Assembly: GCA_020746835.1 (NCBI GenBank)
Contig: JAGPNK010000022.1
Location: 310,001-374,000 of the forward strand
DNA length: 64,000 bases
Direction of reading: 5' to 3'
From: Stachybotrys elegans
Taxonomy: Eukaryota; Ascomycota; Sordariomycetes; Hypocreales; Stachybotryaceae
The translations under genes and the position numbers were made by a program. Shown here one piece after another: positions 10,949 to 21,861 of this stretch. Under the pieces are notes generated by a model. The model was not told the DNA's origin. It saw only the letters and a list, made by a program, of their open reading frames with translations, and searched no databases. Position 1 is the stretch's first letter; each line of letters starts with the position of its first letter.

Positions 10949-12718
10949 CTATACAAGTTGCTCCAGCAGGCGTTCTGATACTCGCCTTGATGGGTGAGCC
11001 GGTGCCATAATCTTAGACTTAATATACAACACGTGCTGAAGTAGCTCTACTGCCTCCTCCACCTGACCATTGGCTTGATACGCTCTGGCGAGGGTGTGCT
11101 GCGATGCCAATCGAGAAGGGTGATTCTCTGCTAACGTCGTCTCCCGAACCTTGACCACGTACTGAAGTAGCTCTACCGCCTCCTCCACCTGACCATTGGC
11201 TTGATACGCTATAGCGAGGGCGTGCTGCGATGCCAATCGATCTGGGTGATTCTCTGCTAATATTGTCTCCTGAACCTTGACCACGTGCTGAAGCAGCTCT
11301 ACTGCCTCCTTCACCTGGCCGTTGGCTTGATACGCCCGGGCGAGTTCATGTTGCGATGCCAGTCGAGAAGGGTGATTCTCTGCTAACGTCGTCTCCTGAA
11401 CCTTGACCACGTGCTGGAGCAGCTCAACCGCTTCAGCAATCCGTCCCTCCACCTGTAAGCATCGCCCAGCCCAGTATCCTAACTCGCACTCCTCTTCCTC
11501 CCATCTTGCTCCCTCCTCGCTAACTTGAATCGCCTTCAGTACATGCGGCATATACTTCCGCCATACCCCACGATTAACCCAGTCGTCTGACTGGAACACC
11601 GTCGCCAGATGACTTACAACGTTCCGCTTCACACTCTTTGTCTTACCCCCATTCCTGACCCATTCTTGGGCAGCAAGATGCACCAGGCTGTGCATGTCCA
11701 TCATTTCACCGTCTTGGCGCCGATACAAGAAAGCATACCCGTATAGCGTTCCGACAGCATGTACGAAACGGTCCTCGCTTCTTATCCGTGGTAGCATTGA
11801 TTCGGGAACTGCCCGTGGTTCGATCTGAGACAAGAATGCCAAGAGCTCCGCAGCTATCTCATCATGCTTCTGGATCTGTTCAAACGAAATAAGCCACGTC
11901 ATAGCTACGGCATGTCGTGATTCAGAGTACCACGTGCGATCAGGAAACTCGCGACTCAAAAGACTGATCGCTTCCTTGTCAGCATTATGAAAGAACGAGA
12001 GGTACTTCGACACCGGTGTCTTGTTCCTCTTCATGTATGCTGCGGCTTGCGAGATAGCCAGCGGGAGATACGTGAGCCTCCTCAGCAGCTCTGTGATCGC
12101 CTCTTCCTCCGCTGAACTGCTTGGGAGTAGCTTCTGAAGGAAAGCCTTTGCCTCAACCTCGCTCATCTCCTCAAGCTCCACAATGTCGTCCGCAACGGCC
12201 TGCGCGACTTCCATCGTGCGAGTGGTGAACAGGATGCAACCATCCCCATTCTTCGGAAGATATGTGTAGACCCCCCCTGGTTCCATAAGCGTGGCCACGT
12301 CGTCGGCATTGTCGACAATTAGCAACCACTGGCCGGATGCACTCGATTCGAGGTAACCCTTTATCACCTGCTTTGTTTCCTCTGTTCTAGAGGTCGAGAG
12401 TCTCAACCTTTCGACCATCTCCGTGCACGCCTGCTCAAAGGCAGCCATACTCAGAGCCGAAAGCCAGAACACCGACCAGCTGGTCAGAGTCCTGGCATGG
12501 TAGGCGATCTTCAGTGCCACCTGTGTCTTGCCGACCCCGCCGAGTCCGACAATTGCTATAGAGCGTGCGCACCCCTCGTCGGATAAGCCATCCTTGAGGC
12601 ATCTAAGAATGTTTTCACGACCAACGAACCGCTTGTTCTCGGGGAATGGCACGAGAAAGTGAGGGGCGCCATCAGCGCGGGCCGGCGGGTGGGGCAGATG
12701 GTAATGAATATCGCGCAT
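10949..12718 (-). CDS. NB-ARC/TPR NOD-like receptor, N-terminus missing or unclear
   Basis: A long uninterrupted frame. Counting from the first in-frame ATG (12716-12718) it gives 589 aa. The NB-ARC module has a P-loop (IVGLGGVGKTQVALKIAYH), a Walker-B-like strand (QWLLIVDNADD), GCILFTTRT and a GLPL-like motif (LPLAISQAAAYM), then a winged-helix region ending in MDMHSLVHLAAQEW. The C-terminus has four kinesin-light-chain-type TPRs of 42 residues (AVELLQHVVKVQETTLAENH and variants). Such STAND receptors bind ATP/ADP, oligomerise on ligand sensing by the repeats and signal through an N-terminal effector domain. None is visible here. The frame stays open upstream to 12856, where an in-frame TAG stops it, and no ATG lies in between. 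An upstream exon, loss of the effector, or a short form are all possible. Confidence 0.75.
   Translation of the reverse strand: MRDIHYHLPHPPARADGAPHFLVPFPENKRFVGRENILRCLKDGLSDEGCARSIAIVGLGGVGKTQVALKIAYHARTLTSWSVFWLSALSMAAFEQACTEMVERLRLSTSRTEETKQVIKGYLESSASGQWLLIVDNADDVATLMEPGGVYTYLPKNGDGCILFTTRTMEVAQAVADDIVELEEMSEVEAKAFLQKLLPSSSAEEEAITELLRRLTYLPLAISQAAAYMKRNKTPVSKYLSFFHNADKEAISLLSREFPDRTWYSESRHAVAMTWLISFEQIQKHDEIAAELLAFLSQIEPRAVPESMLPRIRSEDRFVHAVGTLYGYAFLYRRQDGEMMDMHSLVHLAAQEWVRNGGKTKSVKRNVVSHLATVFQSDDWVNRGVWRKYMPHVLKAIQVSEEGARWEEEECELGYWAGRCLQVEGRIAEAVELLQHVVKVQETTLAENHPSRLASQHELARAYQANGQVKEAVELLQHVVKVQETILAENHPDRLASQHALAIAYQANGQVEEAVELLQYVVKVRETTLAENHPSRLASQHTLARAYQANGQVEEAVELLQHVLYIKSKIMAPAHPSRRVSERLLEQLV
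10975..11460 (-). repeat. four tandem 126-bp TPR-coding units
   Basis: Units of 126 bp encode the TPRs of the receptor; each contains the block for AENHPSRLASQH or a close variant. The inner copies are very similar at DNA level, suggesting recent duplication or gene conversion. Confidence 0.75.
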
Positions 12719-13038
12719 CCAGCCCTGGTTGATAATGTTCTGGTCTCTGAATTGGTTGTGGCTGACATCGCGCCGCTGGTCTCTCGCATTTTCACACACC
12801 TTGGTAGTCGCTCCAGTGCTAGAATCGAGTATGGTATATTCTTTGGGTGAGTGGCCCTATGGCCTTGTTGTTGGCTGGATGAGGCGCAAGGCTGTCAACA
12901 TAGACTTCTTCAGCCCCTCACGTGACGATAAGGCAGCAAGGCATCATCCTTGACTTTGCAGGTTTGCGTGATGGCGTGATGGCCTTCGGCAGCAATCCGA
13001 ATCCAGCTGTGTTCACTATCATCACGTTAACCCTCGTG

Positions 13039-13224
13039 ATGTCTGCCCCACGATCGCCTGCTGACCACAAAAGCTTCCATGGTGCCATTGTTTGTGCTCT
13101 GCCTCGTGAGGCTGATGCTGTTACCTTGCTTTTCAATTATTTTTGGGACGAGGAACGCGAGCCTTACGGCCGAGCCGATGGCGACACGAATACATACATC
13201 ACTGGTCGCATCTGCGCTATATAG
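13039..13224 (+). pseudogene. fragment of a PNP_UDP (purine nucleoside phosphorylase-like) domain gene
   Basis: Starting at ATG 13039, the frame reads GAIVCALPREADAVTLLF and then GDTNTYITGRI before a TAG at 13222-13224. This is the diagnostic beginning of the PNP_UDP domain found at the N-terminus of many fungal NLRs (compare the intact copy at 35.1-36.1 kb). About 280 residues of the domain are absent. It lies head-to-head with the NB-ARC/TPR gene, which itself lacks an N-terminal domain. A relic of rearrangement is likely, but whether it once belonged to that gene is inference. Confidence 0.6.
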
Positions 13225-13470
13225 GGCCAAGAAAGGACACTTTAGGAAAGAGTAAAAATTTGGATTAGCGAGCGTCCATAACAATTTACTACTAGCATAA
13301 TCGCAATGTATATCGCGCGTTTGAACTCTTATGAGCGTTAGTGTTCGAAATGAAAGGCTCTTCCAGGGGCGTTTCACCATTCATCATCAATAGGCAATTT
13401 ATTTAATTCCTCTAATCCCACTAAAAGTAGGTACCAGAAGTTAATCGTAAGATGTCTTAACGGCCTAACG

Positions 13471-13773
13471 TCAGAGCTCGGTACAATTAACTATCCAGGA
13501 CATTTTCTCTATATCCATTAACCCCAGTGCCTGCTTTCGAATCTCGCTCAGATGCATCGCAGTGCCATAAGCCTTGACTAATGCATTTTTTAGATCTCTC
13601 CATGTCTGTTGTAACTCTAATAATTCGTCTTTAAGCCACTGATTTTGCTTCTCTAGCATTTGAACTATTTGTATGGATTGATCCAAGTTTTGGTTGGTTA
13701 CTTGGTTAAGTAAATTGTCAATATCAAGTGAATCTAAATACACACTAGAAGTAGGTCGGGGAACAGAACTCAT
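13471..13773 (-). CDS. small coiled-coil protein
   Basis: A single ATG-initiated exon of 100 codons. Residues 20-70 are an amphipathic helix rich in Gln, Leu and charged residues (SIQIVQMLEKQNQWLKDELL), probably a coiled coil. There is no signal peptide or membrane segment. A TATA box about 105 bp upstream of the start supports real transcription. I do not recognise a family; function unknown. Confidence 0.5.
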   Translation of the reverse strand: MSSVPRPTSSVYLDSLDIDNLLNQVTNQNLDQSIQIVQMLEKQNQWLKDELLELQQTWRDLKNALVKAYGTAMHLSEIRKQALGLMDIEKMSWIVNCTEL

Positions 13774-13877
13774 AATAAAGTCTAGAGTACAGATAGATCA
13801 GTTGAAGTATCGGTACCATGACAAGTTGAAATTTATATTTAGTAGTAGAGACTATACTTAGAGCTACTTGTAGCTCC

Positions 13878-13889
13878 CTTTATATATGG
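13878..13889 (-). promoter_or_regulatory. TATA box of the coiled-coil gene
   Basis: CCATATATAAAG on the minus strand about 105 bp upstream of the ATG at 13773, followed by an AT-rich leader. Confidence 0.4.
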
Positions 13890-14657
13890 CTTAATACAAT
13901 CCTCCATCCTTGGCTAGTTTGAGTTGCTTTGTGTCTAATAACTGCAATTTAGACCATCGCAGGGACATTCGATGCGATACAGTGTTGTGCAAAAGGATGT
14001 TCCTCTTTGGAACAATGTTGCAATCTTTTACGCCACCCCACATAGTAATGATTTGCTGAATTACGCACTGTATACTTGTGAGGCGTAGTCGAGTGACCTT
14101 CGGGAAAATGTTTCGCCGTGAGCGAGCATGGAATGGGCTACGACTCTCTGCTGGAACATTCCACATTCTTACACTTTCACGTAGCTTCTTGCCCACGTAG
14201 CCCATGGAGCCGTTTGATTAAATCCATTCGGAACGATCCGCAGCGAGTAGCGTCATGCTAATCAGTATAGATCTCGCAGCGCTCTTGTAGATAGAGATGG
14301 ACGCCGTGGGTAGTGGATCAGCTATGAGCTACAGAAAGTCTTGACCATCGTAACCGTAGGGGGGGTTGGCAGGCAATAGTTTGGACCTTCCTGCTTGAAG
14401 TGGCCCTCGTCAACAGCTATGTAGGCGCTGCCTTGACTATGCTGCTGGCAGCCTTGATCCTAGGGAAACCACCACAGTCTGTGTCGGGTTGAGAGCTATC
14501 TCACCGTCTACTAGCTTCCGCTTCTTTGGTCTTGGAATCCCGGCAGGGCCTAGAGCTGCAGTTGGTGTGTGCCAAATCCACTGAAAAACTTAGCCTTGTT
14601 GGGCTACAACCCATACTTTGGTGATCTAGCCGCATAATAAGAAGCTCATCGTCAACA
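13890..14657. other. intergenic, nothing recognised
   Basis: A 104-codon minus-strand frame (13891-14205) exists but lacks any motif and overlaps the presumed promoter of the coiled-coil gene; it was not called. No other feature seen. Confidence 0.35.
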
Positions 14658-15610
14658 TCACTGACACCCCCGACGATAAAAATGACCTGCATCGTGATCA
14701 CTCAAAAAATCAATTCCCCAACCCTTTCTTTGGTCTTCCTGCGTACATGTGTCACAGGGACAACATGGCGCACTATCGCAACGCTTAGGATGCCACCTCG
14801 GTCCATGTAAAGACTCTGGTTTCAACAAATCAATCAAATCAAGCAGTAAATGATGTAAATGGCGCAGTCTCCAATCGGGGACTCGATCTCCGTTGCTTTG
14901 CGCTGCTTTAATTCTTTCCATTCCAAGGTCCAGTGAAAGGAACCATTCTCTGAAGGTCCTCGTTCCTGCAAACTTTTCAACGAAACGAGAATACCCTATG
15001 CAAAAAAGTTGATCCTCATCATTCTTATCTTTTTCTGACATAACCTCCCCCAGGGCCATCTGTTGTCCACGCCATAACATGCACTCCGCCATGTGTCCAT
15101 ATTTTGCCGTGCTTAGCTCATTATGAATTTGATCAAGCTTCCCTATCAGCTTCTGATTTTCCTTTTGAGTACCGAAACAAACAAATTGCGCTTGACGACG
15201 GAGGATAAAAATCCAGGACAAGAGTTGCCCAAATGCGAAGAAAGTATAATACTGTAACTGATTTTGCAAAATCTGATTTTTACCGATATCCATATGTAAG
15301 ACTCCCATATCCAAGATATTAATTAGTCTGTATTGTAGGTCTTTGGCGGCAAAGAGTAATGGGTCTCGGTATTTTTTTTTTTTTGCAAAGTTTCCGACTT
15401 CAAACGGCGTTGACGGTCATCTGATGTTATGCCATAAAGTCCCAAAATAAAGGTGACGGCTACACCCACTATGGAGGAGATGGATAGAACAAGTGAAGTA
15501 GTGTTAGATATTATACAGATATGGTAAGTATGGAAAATGAATATTTCTGTGATTTCTGATGGGCTGAGAGTGTGTAAGCTATAGCATAACAGATCATGGA
15601 CACTTGCCAT
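14658..15610 (-). pseudogene. fungal membrane-anchored hypothetical protein, frameshifted at an A13 run
   Basis: Two overlapping frames form one protein. The first, from ATG 15610, gives about 75 residues with a single membrane segment (SIVGVAVTFILGLYGITSDD) followed by a basic stretch. It runs into 13 A's (15372-15384). After the run the other frame continues without a gap, with KYRDPLLFAAKDLQYRLINI, and extends to a stop at 14658. One TM helix followed by YRDPLL-type sequence is a common architecture of uncharacterised fungal proteins. The combined product would be about 317 residues. With 13 A's the frame is lost; 14 or 11 would keep it. Either the run has slipped, or the base count is wrong. 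The Cys-rich end (CDSAPCCPCDTC) is unusual. Confidence 0.6.
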
Positions 15611-16581
15611 AAATTCTCTTGGATATTACGGGTAGATTTTATAGAAGTCAGTGTATAAATTCTAATTTATGACTACTGATTATCATGATTTAATTATCAT
15701 GTTATATTACTAGAGTCGGGCTGGGAAACCCCCAACTCAAGAAAAATTATCTGCGACCATGAAGGGTTGCCTCGCCGACTTGACGAGGCTTCCTTAACTG
15801 CAGCGAAGACGTCTGGATCATGCACGGTCCAACCGAGGCCGCCGTGGTGGGATTGAACGTGGCCTAGGCTTGATTCAGAACGCTTTGTAGAGTTTAACAA
15901 CGTCATAGTTGCCTGATTGAAACGGTGATGGGGAATTCGTATGATGTATCTAAGAGAGAGTTCACTAGTACTTCCTGGATTGCCCATCATTACGTCAACC
16001 CACCTCACCAATCTCGGGTGGCATGAGAATCAGGCCATGACTTTTGGAGCCACATTGTTTTAATTCGGCTTGTAATATGAGGTGGTAGGCAAGGCGAATG
16101 ATGCTATGGTCTCACTATCGTAGCTCACTAGGAGCTTTAATTTCATAAGACAAGCAATGGAAATTATAATGCAGAAATGATATGTATTAGGCCTCAGCAA
16201 TAGTACATGCAAAGGCACATGCAAGTTTAAGGTCTGATGCCTGAGGCACGACCATGACAGTCAGTCGTACGACTCAAATAAATTTATAATGTTCAGTCAC
16301 GCCCAGTCAACCTGAGGTCTTAGGTCTGTCCTTACTTCTTCTCGCTACTGTACCTGTCCAAATCCTAGCTTAATACAATTCCTACGCCGTTTGTAGCTGC
16401 GTTCCTTAACATTCTTTGTGCAGCTCCTTTGCCCCATATCGCTCTTGTGCCTGAGAATTGATCGTTACTTCCACAAACATCCCCACGGTAGACCATCAGT
16501 TACCCCGCTTTTGCCACCCTCCCCCCACCCCCCACACACACAAACACGGGACCACTTGAAAGCATCCTTCGATCGTCAACA
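15611..16581. other. intergenic; upstream region of the hydrolase-NLR gene
   Basis: No recognised gene. A 104-codon minus frame at 15697-16011 has no family signature. The last 60 bases contain a C-run-rich leader just upstream of the ATG at 16582. Confidence 0.35.
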
Positions 16582-19500
16582 ATGACCCAGGCTGGCCTCT
16601 ATGTCATCTTCAACAGCGCCAGCAATGACCCTCCCCTCGTGTCAGAGCTAGAGTATGTCCTACAGTCCTGGTAGCCGTGCAAAGCTAACTGATTATTCCA
16701 CAAGCGTTGTCGCACTCCATGGCCTCAACTTTATGAACAGCGATGATCACGCTCGTAAGACATGGACGATGGGCGACAAGCTCTGGCTGAAAGACTTCCT
16801 CCCGAACGCCCTCTCAAGACCCGTTCGGGTGATGCTATTTGAATACAACTCCAGCCCTGCCATGGGTGCAGCGGCGATCAAACTCGCCGACCACGCGAAC
16901 AACTTGCTACAATGGCTCAAGCTGAAGCGGAAGGTATGCCTCTATACGGCAAGCTGTGTTCTAATAGAGCCTCATTCTGATCAACACAGAGCGACCCACA
17001 AAAGCCTCTTGTGTTTATATGCCATAGCTTGGGTGGATTAATCGTCAAAGAGGTGAGTGCTTGCATGCATGAAAAAAAATGGCTAATGCTAATACCCTGC
17101 AGGCACTCGTCACAGCCACACTAGATATTGAGTATAAATCTATCGTCGAGGCGACCTGTCTTCTTGTTTTCTTTGCAACACCACACCAAGGCGGGAATTA
17201 TGCTAGTGTTGGAGATATTGTGGCCAAAATAGTCCGAGCGAGTACGTCGAAGCCAAGGAATGACCTCCTCGACGCCTTGAGAGAAAAATCAGACCAAGCC
17301 ACGCAACGATTTGAACAAGCTCGTCATTTGCCCGAGAAATGTCTTGTCATCAGCTTCTTCGAGGGAGAGTCGTATGGTAGGATGGGTCTCGTACGTCAAC
17401 CAAATGAACCCATAAAAGCAACCTTGCTAACTTCAATAGATTGTCGACAAGAAGTCTGCCACGTTGAATCTCCCGGGAACGCGTGAGAAGCAGATAGCCA
17501 TGGATGCTGATCATAGCACTATTTGCAAATTCGAGTCCGCCGACAGCCCCGCATGCGAGTTGGTTTTGGGGACCATTGCTGGCGAGATCGACCGTGCTCT
17601 GACGATGGATAGAACTGGTTAGTTCTAGCTTTTCCCTAGCTTTAATCATTTGGCCATGCTGTCCTCGTCGCGAATATTAACTAGTGTCCTCTCCTCTAGC
17701 CCCTTACGCCGTGCCGAGCTATCCTTTGAATCCAATGGAACCAGTAAAGAAATTCGTCCAGCGGCCATCTCTTCGAGACAGCGTCCGAAATCAGCTCATG
17801 AAGTCCCTCGAGGCCAATAGACAAGGGGAGGTAAAGAAGGTGGGAGTATGGGGTATGGGCGGAACTGGAAAGTCACAGCTAGCTCTCAGCTATCTACAGC
17901 ATTATCGAACCAAGTATCATGCTACATTCTGGATCCAAGCAGACCAAACAGCCTCTATCGACCGAGATTTCTTAGCCATCTATCGACTGCTAGCAGGGAC
18001 TACGTCTTCATTATCCGACCTCAACCCTGAAGATGTGAAACTATTAGTACTTGGCTGGTTTGCTAGGGCATCTGGAAAGTATCTTCTCATCTTCGACGGT
18101 GCTGATTCTTTGGATCAAAGCGACAAAAGCTTTGTAGCGCTGTCCGAATACATTCCCGGATCCCCCAACGTACACATTATCATCACGAGTCGATCATCCA
18201 TCGCGAAATCCTTGTCGACATTTGAAGGAGTTTATGTTGGGGAGCTTACAGAGTCGGAGAGTGTTGAGCTCTTCTTGGATTGCGCAGAGATAGACCCACG
18301 GCGGGAAAACGTGTCAAATGAGGCCAAACTGATTGTGAATGAGCTGGGTTACCTTGCCCTGGCAATCGGGATGGCGGGAAAGTACGTGTCAGAGACCCAC
18401 CGGCTATCATCCAATTTATCAGCCTACCTCGAAGAGTTCCGTCACCGCCGACGGGATCTGCTCTCCGAAACGCCAGATGAACTTGTTGCAAGGTATCACC
18501 ACAGCGTCATGACAGTGTGGGAGACGTCCTACTCTGCGGTATACGAGCACCTTCCAGAGGCATGCCGACTTCTAACTTTGCTGTCGTTTATCCACTACGA
18601 TGATATTTTTCTTGAACTGTTCGGCCTAGACACTGACCCCGGTTCAACAGCGGTCGCATCATGGACATCAATTTTAGAGTGTCAAATGCGGGTGGACTTG
18701 CCTCACTTGGAGGAGTGTTTTCGGATTCTGGAGAGATACTCACTCTGCCAGTATAAAATGACGCAAACCTCCTATTCGGTTCATCGCCTTGTTCATGCCT
18801 GGGCTTACGATCGACTACACGGTGACGGAGACAGAATGCAACGCTTTTGGCACGCAGCGTCGCAACTGCTTGACGATTACCTAAAGGCCATTGGTGATCA
18901 CCAGGATGGACCTTTGTCAAAGCTGCGAGTTATACCACATCTGACGGACAACATCCAAAGATTTAGGATTTCAACAGTTATTGACTGGAGCCGAATTCAT
19001 TGGTTAGAGGCTCTGGAAAGGTTCGGGGTGTTCTTTTTTGACAGTGGACGCTGGAACGAAGCTGCATTAGCAGAAAGGGAGGTGCTTGAGAAGAGGCGGC
19101 AGATTCTTGGCGATGAGCATCCAAGTACAATCTCGGCGATGAATAACCTTGCGAATACGCTAGGCGATCAAGGCAAACTGGATGAAGCAGCATTGATGGA
19201 GCGGGAGGTGCTTGAGAAGATGCGGCGGATTCTTGGAGACGAGCATCCAAGTACAATCTCGGCGATGAATAACCTTGCGAATACGCTAGGCGATCAAGGC
19301 AAACTGGATGAAGCAGCATTGATGAAGCGGGAGGTGCTTGAGAAGAGGCGGCGGATTCTTGGCGATGAGCATCCAGATACAATCTCGGCGATGGGTAACC
19401 TTGCGGTTACGCTAGGCGATCAAGGCAAACTGGATGAAGCAGCATTGATGAAGCGGGAGGTGCTTGAGAAGAGGCGGCGGATTCTTGGCGATGAGCATCC

Positions 19501-19738
19501 AGATACAATCTCGGCGATGGGTAACCTTGCGGTTACGCTAGGCGATCAAGGCAAACTGGATGAAGCAGCATTGATGAAGCGGGAGGTGCTTGAGAAGAGG
19601 CGGCAGATTTTTGGCGATGAGCATCCTTATACTGAGCCATCCGATACTTCGACAACCAAGAAAAAATCGTTTGTCAAAACAGTAACAGGGGGCTTGCGCC
19701 GCTTTCGAGATTCGTTTCGATCTCTCCAATATCAATGA
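16582..19738 (+). CDS. alpha/beta-hydrolase-NB-ARC-TPR NOD-like receptor
   Basis: Six exons: 16582-16652, 16705-16933, 16990-17052, 17103-17390, 17440-17617 and 17700-19738, all with GT-AG introns of 49-82 bp, total exactly 956 codons (955 aa). Residues 1-270 are a lipase-like alpha/beta-hydrolase of the type found in fungal receptors: DVVALHGLN, then a nucleophile elbow CHSLGG (Ser near 113), then FFATPHQGG. The NB-ARC follows with P-loop VGVWGMGGTGKSQ near residue 330, KYLLIFDGADS, VHIIITSRSS and an MHD-like VHRLVH. The C-terminus has about four and a half TPRs of 42 residues, and a basic tail. The hydrolase is the likely effector, released when the TPRs sense a ligand. The repeats are nearly identical, a sign of recent turnover. 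Downstream sequence continues with decayed coding DNA, so the native C-terminus may have been different. Confidence 0.85.
19075..19640 (+). repeat. tandem 126-bp TPR-coding units, near-identical
   Basis: Units of 126 bp encode LGDQGKLDEAALMKREVLEK and neighbouring residues. The third and fourth units are almost base-for-base identical across the whole length. Such arrays can expand or contract and are also a hazard for short-read assembly. Confidence 0.85.
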
Positions 19739-20256
19739 TGCGTTGGAGAGTTTATTCTATCCGGAAGGTGATTTGTTGAATTTTATGAGCCTCGAATCCG
19801 CATCGGAATTACTTCAATACTCTTTCAAAGTGAGTCAAGAACAGTTCAACTCAAGAATTCAGTGCTGATCGTTACAGGCCCCTGCTTCAACAAGCAGTCA
19901 ATCTTCCGATGCATTGTGTGGAGTCTAATTCTGAACATGTCCCTATTCTCGCACCATCTCTTACTATTGCTTCTAATGCCTACGAGGGTTGAGGAGGACC
20001 TTGACGAGCCGTTCAACAATTTGTTGAAGAATCGCTTCGTTCCAAGTCGCCGGCGACTTCCCGGGTGCCGGAGGAAACGCCTTGTCCACAGCAATCTATC
20101 TATAGTCAGCTTCAACCCGAGCTCAGCGCCTTCCGCCCCGAAAGAGCCGGCATACAAGATGTGACAGTCGACGGTGATCCCAACGAGCTATCTATCAACG
20201 TTGCAACTGACCTGGGGCCGTACATCTCGCTGTTTGATGATGATGAGCTTGTCTAG
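19690..20256 (+). pseudogene. decayed coding region downstream of the receptor, family unknown
   Basis: Coherent peptide segments appear in alternating frames: NINDALESLFYPEGDLLNFM, then RPLLQQAVNLPMHCV leading to LAPSLTIASNAYEG, then VEESLRSKSPATSRVPEE running to DLGPYISLFDDDELV and a stop at 20256. One plausible donor/acceptor pair (GTGAGT, TTACAG) does not restore the frame, so one or more indels are needed. It could be the former C-terminal part of the receptor or a separate gene. I do not recognise the family. Confidence 0.4.
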
Positions 20257-21440
20257 CTGCTACAGTATACTGTATACTTCGATTACGCTCATTCAGAAGA
20301 TCCAAAAGAAAAAAATTAAAAAATTAAATTAAAAAATTCTTTTTTTTTTGTTGATAAATTTCTATCTCCTAGGGAGTCCGAAGCCGCGGGGAATGTAGCC
20401 GTCCCGCATGGTCTTAGTCAACACGTCGATACATAGAGTAACTTACAAAAACCCCAACAGCAAATTAGCTATGCATTCAATTAATTAAACACTGACATCA
20501 TGACACCTGAACTGTCTGTCAAAGGCCTCGAACAAGGTGGCCGCCACAACAAGGCTACGCCACAACAAGGCTACGAAAGCTGCGAGATATCTATTGAAGC
20601 CACAGATATCTAAGAGCCTTCGGCAGCAAAATGTGGATAATGCCTGCAGACCTGATATCGAGCCGGAAGACAAGGTCGGGGCCAAATTTGAACCTTTCGA
20701 CGTCCCGCACCGCGATTTCCTTGTCCGGAACCTTCCATCAACGCCCCTGAAGCTAGAAGATGGCACCCGCTATAGCCGTAAGACACGTTAGAAACCAACG
20801 TCTGTTGAGGAAGTATATGTCCGGATAGGCATCCCGATATACTGTACATGACCTTGTATAAGGAATTCCGGTACGAGAAACATCGGAAGGCTACAACAGC
20901 AGACTGAAACGTCCCTAGTCATCCACTTATTCAATTCATGCCTTATAACCGCTTTTTCCTCTTAAAGAGACGACTTCGAACCCATGATCCAGCCTGCATT
21001 GAAGTTGCACAGCATAGTCGCCGCCTGCGCCGTGGTGCTGTTATAAGACCTGGTGGTGACTATCACAAGCACGACCTTAAGAGAGACCCAAGAGCAAGAA
21101 GACCGCGATAACTTCAATAAACAGCCACAGACACATAAAGCAGAGCCTTTTTCACCACGCAAGATCATTATCCAGCGAGTAAACAAACTTAAAGACGAAT
21201 GGCATGCCGTCAAGGGTGTCGCGGTGCAAATCGAAGGGCAAGTCGGGAAGCCAACGTTCAAACAGTGGCTTATACACACAGGGAGGATTGATGACTATAA
21301 CTATCTTGAAGCATGTCGAGTTTCCTATACAAAAGAGCTCAAGAGCACCTTCCTCGTCAAATCAACGCCCTCTTTGACCCAAACAAGCTCTAGGGAACGC
21401 CGCGGGCTAGCTGGCAAGATCACGATCCAACTCAGCAGCG
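20257..21440 (+). other. mostly non-coding; tandem 16-bp duplication and one unexplained frame
   Basis: A/T homopolymers occur at 20310-20350. A perfect tandem duplication of CCACAACAAGGCTACG lies at 20544-20559 and 20560-20575. A frame at 21053-21440 reads a plausible hydrophilic protein (VNKLKDEWHAVKGVAVQIEG) leading into the TPR relic that follows; it may be the N-terminal part of the same dead gene. Confidence 0.3.
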
Positions 21441-21861
21441 ATGACCCGGTTTCTGGGGGTTCTCTATGCCGACCAAGATCGATGGGAGGAAGCAGAAGAC
21501 ATGTACAACCGCGCACTTCAAGGCTTTGAGAAGGCATGGGGACCAGAACAGACATTAACGCTCGACACAGTCCATAATCTCGGTTTTCTCTATGCCAACA
21601 AGGTCAATGGAAGGAAGCAGAAGACATGTATAACCGCGCACTTCAGGGCTACGAAAAGTCATTAACAATCCCCATGGTAAACACTTACCCCCCCTGCACT
21701 GACCACTATGGAGAATCTTGGAGACTTATTACGGGATGTTGGTCACCTTGAAGAGGCACAGAAGTATTATCACCGGGCAGAAGGCGGTAGTCATCTTGTT
21801 TATGGGTTTGAAAGTGAGAAATATCGAAGTCTTTCCGCTAAGTTAAGACCTCATGATTAGC
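21441..21861 (+). pseudogene. TPR-repeat relic, probably from an NLR C-terminus
   Basis: Three successive frames give TPR-type sequence. The first is FLGVLYADQDRWEEAEDMYN with GFEKAWGPEQTLTLDTVHNL; after a shift near 21600 comes GQWKEAEDMYNRALQGYEK; after another near 21690 comes TMENLGDLLRDVGHLEEAQK, ending at a TAG. Two frameshifts and the absence of an ATPase upstream show that this is a remnant. Its repeats differ from those of the three intact TPR receptors in the window, so it derives from a further family member. Confidence 0.65.

Noticed and set aside
13891..14205. 104-codon minus-strand frame
   Set aside because: No recognisable motif and it overlaps the presumed promoter of the coiled-coil gene.
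15372..15384. programmed ribosomal frameshift at A13
   Set aside because: No stem-loop or family precedent known to me; slippage or base-count error is simpler.
15697..16011. 104-codon minus-strand frame
   Set aside because: No motif or splice support; surrounding DNA looks non-coding.
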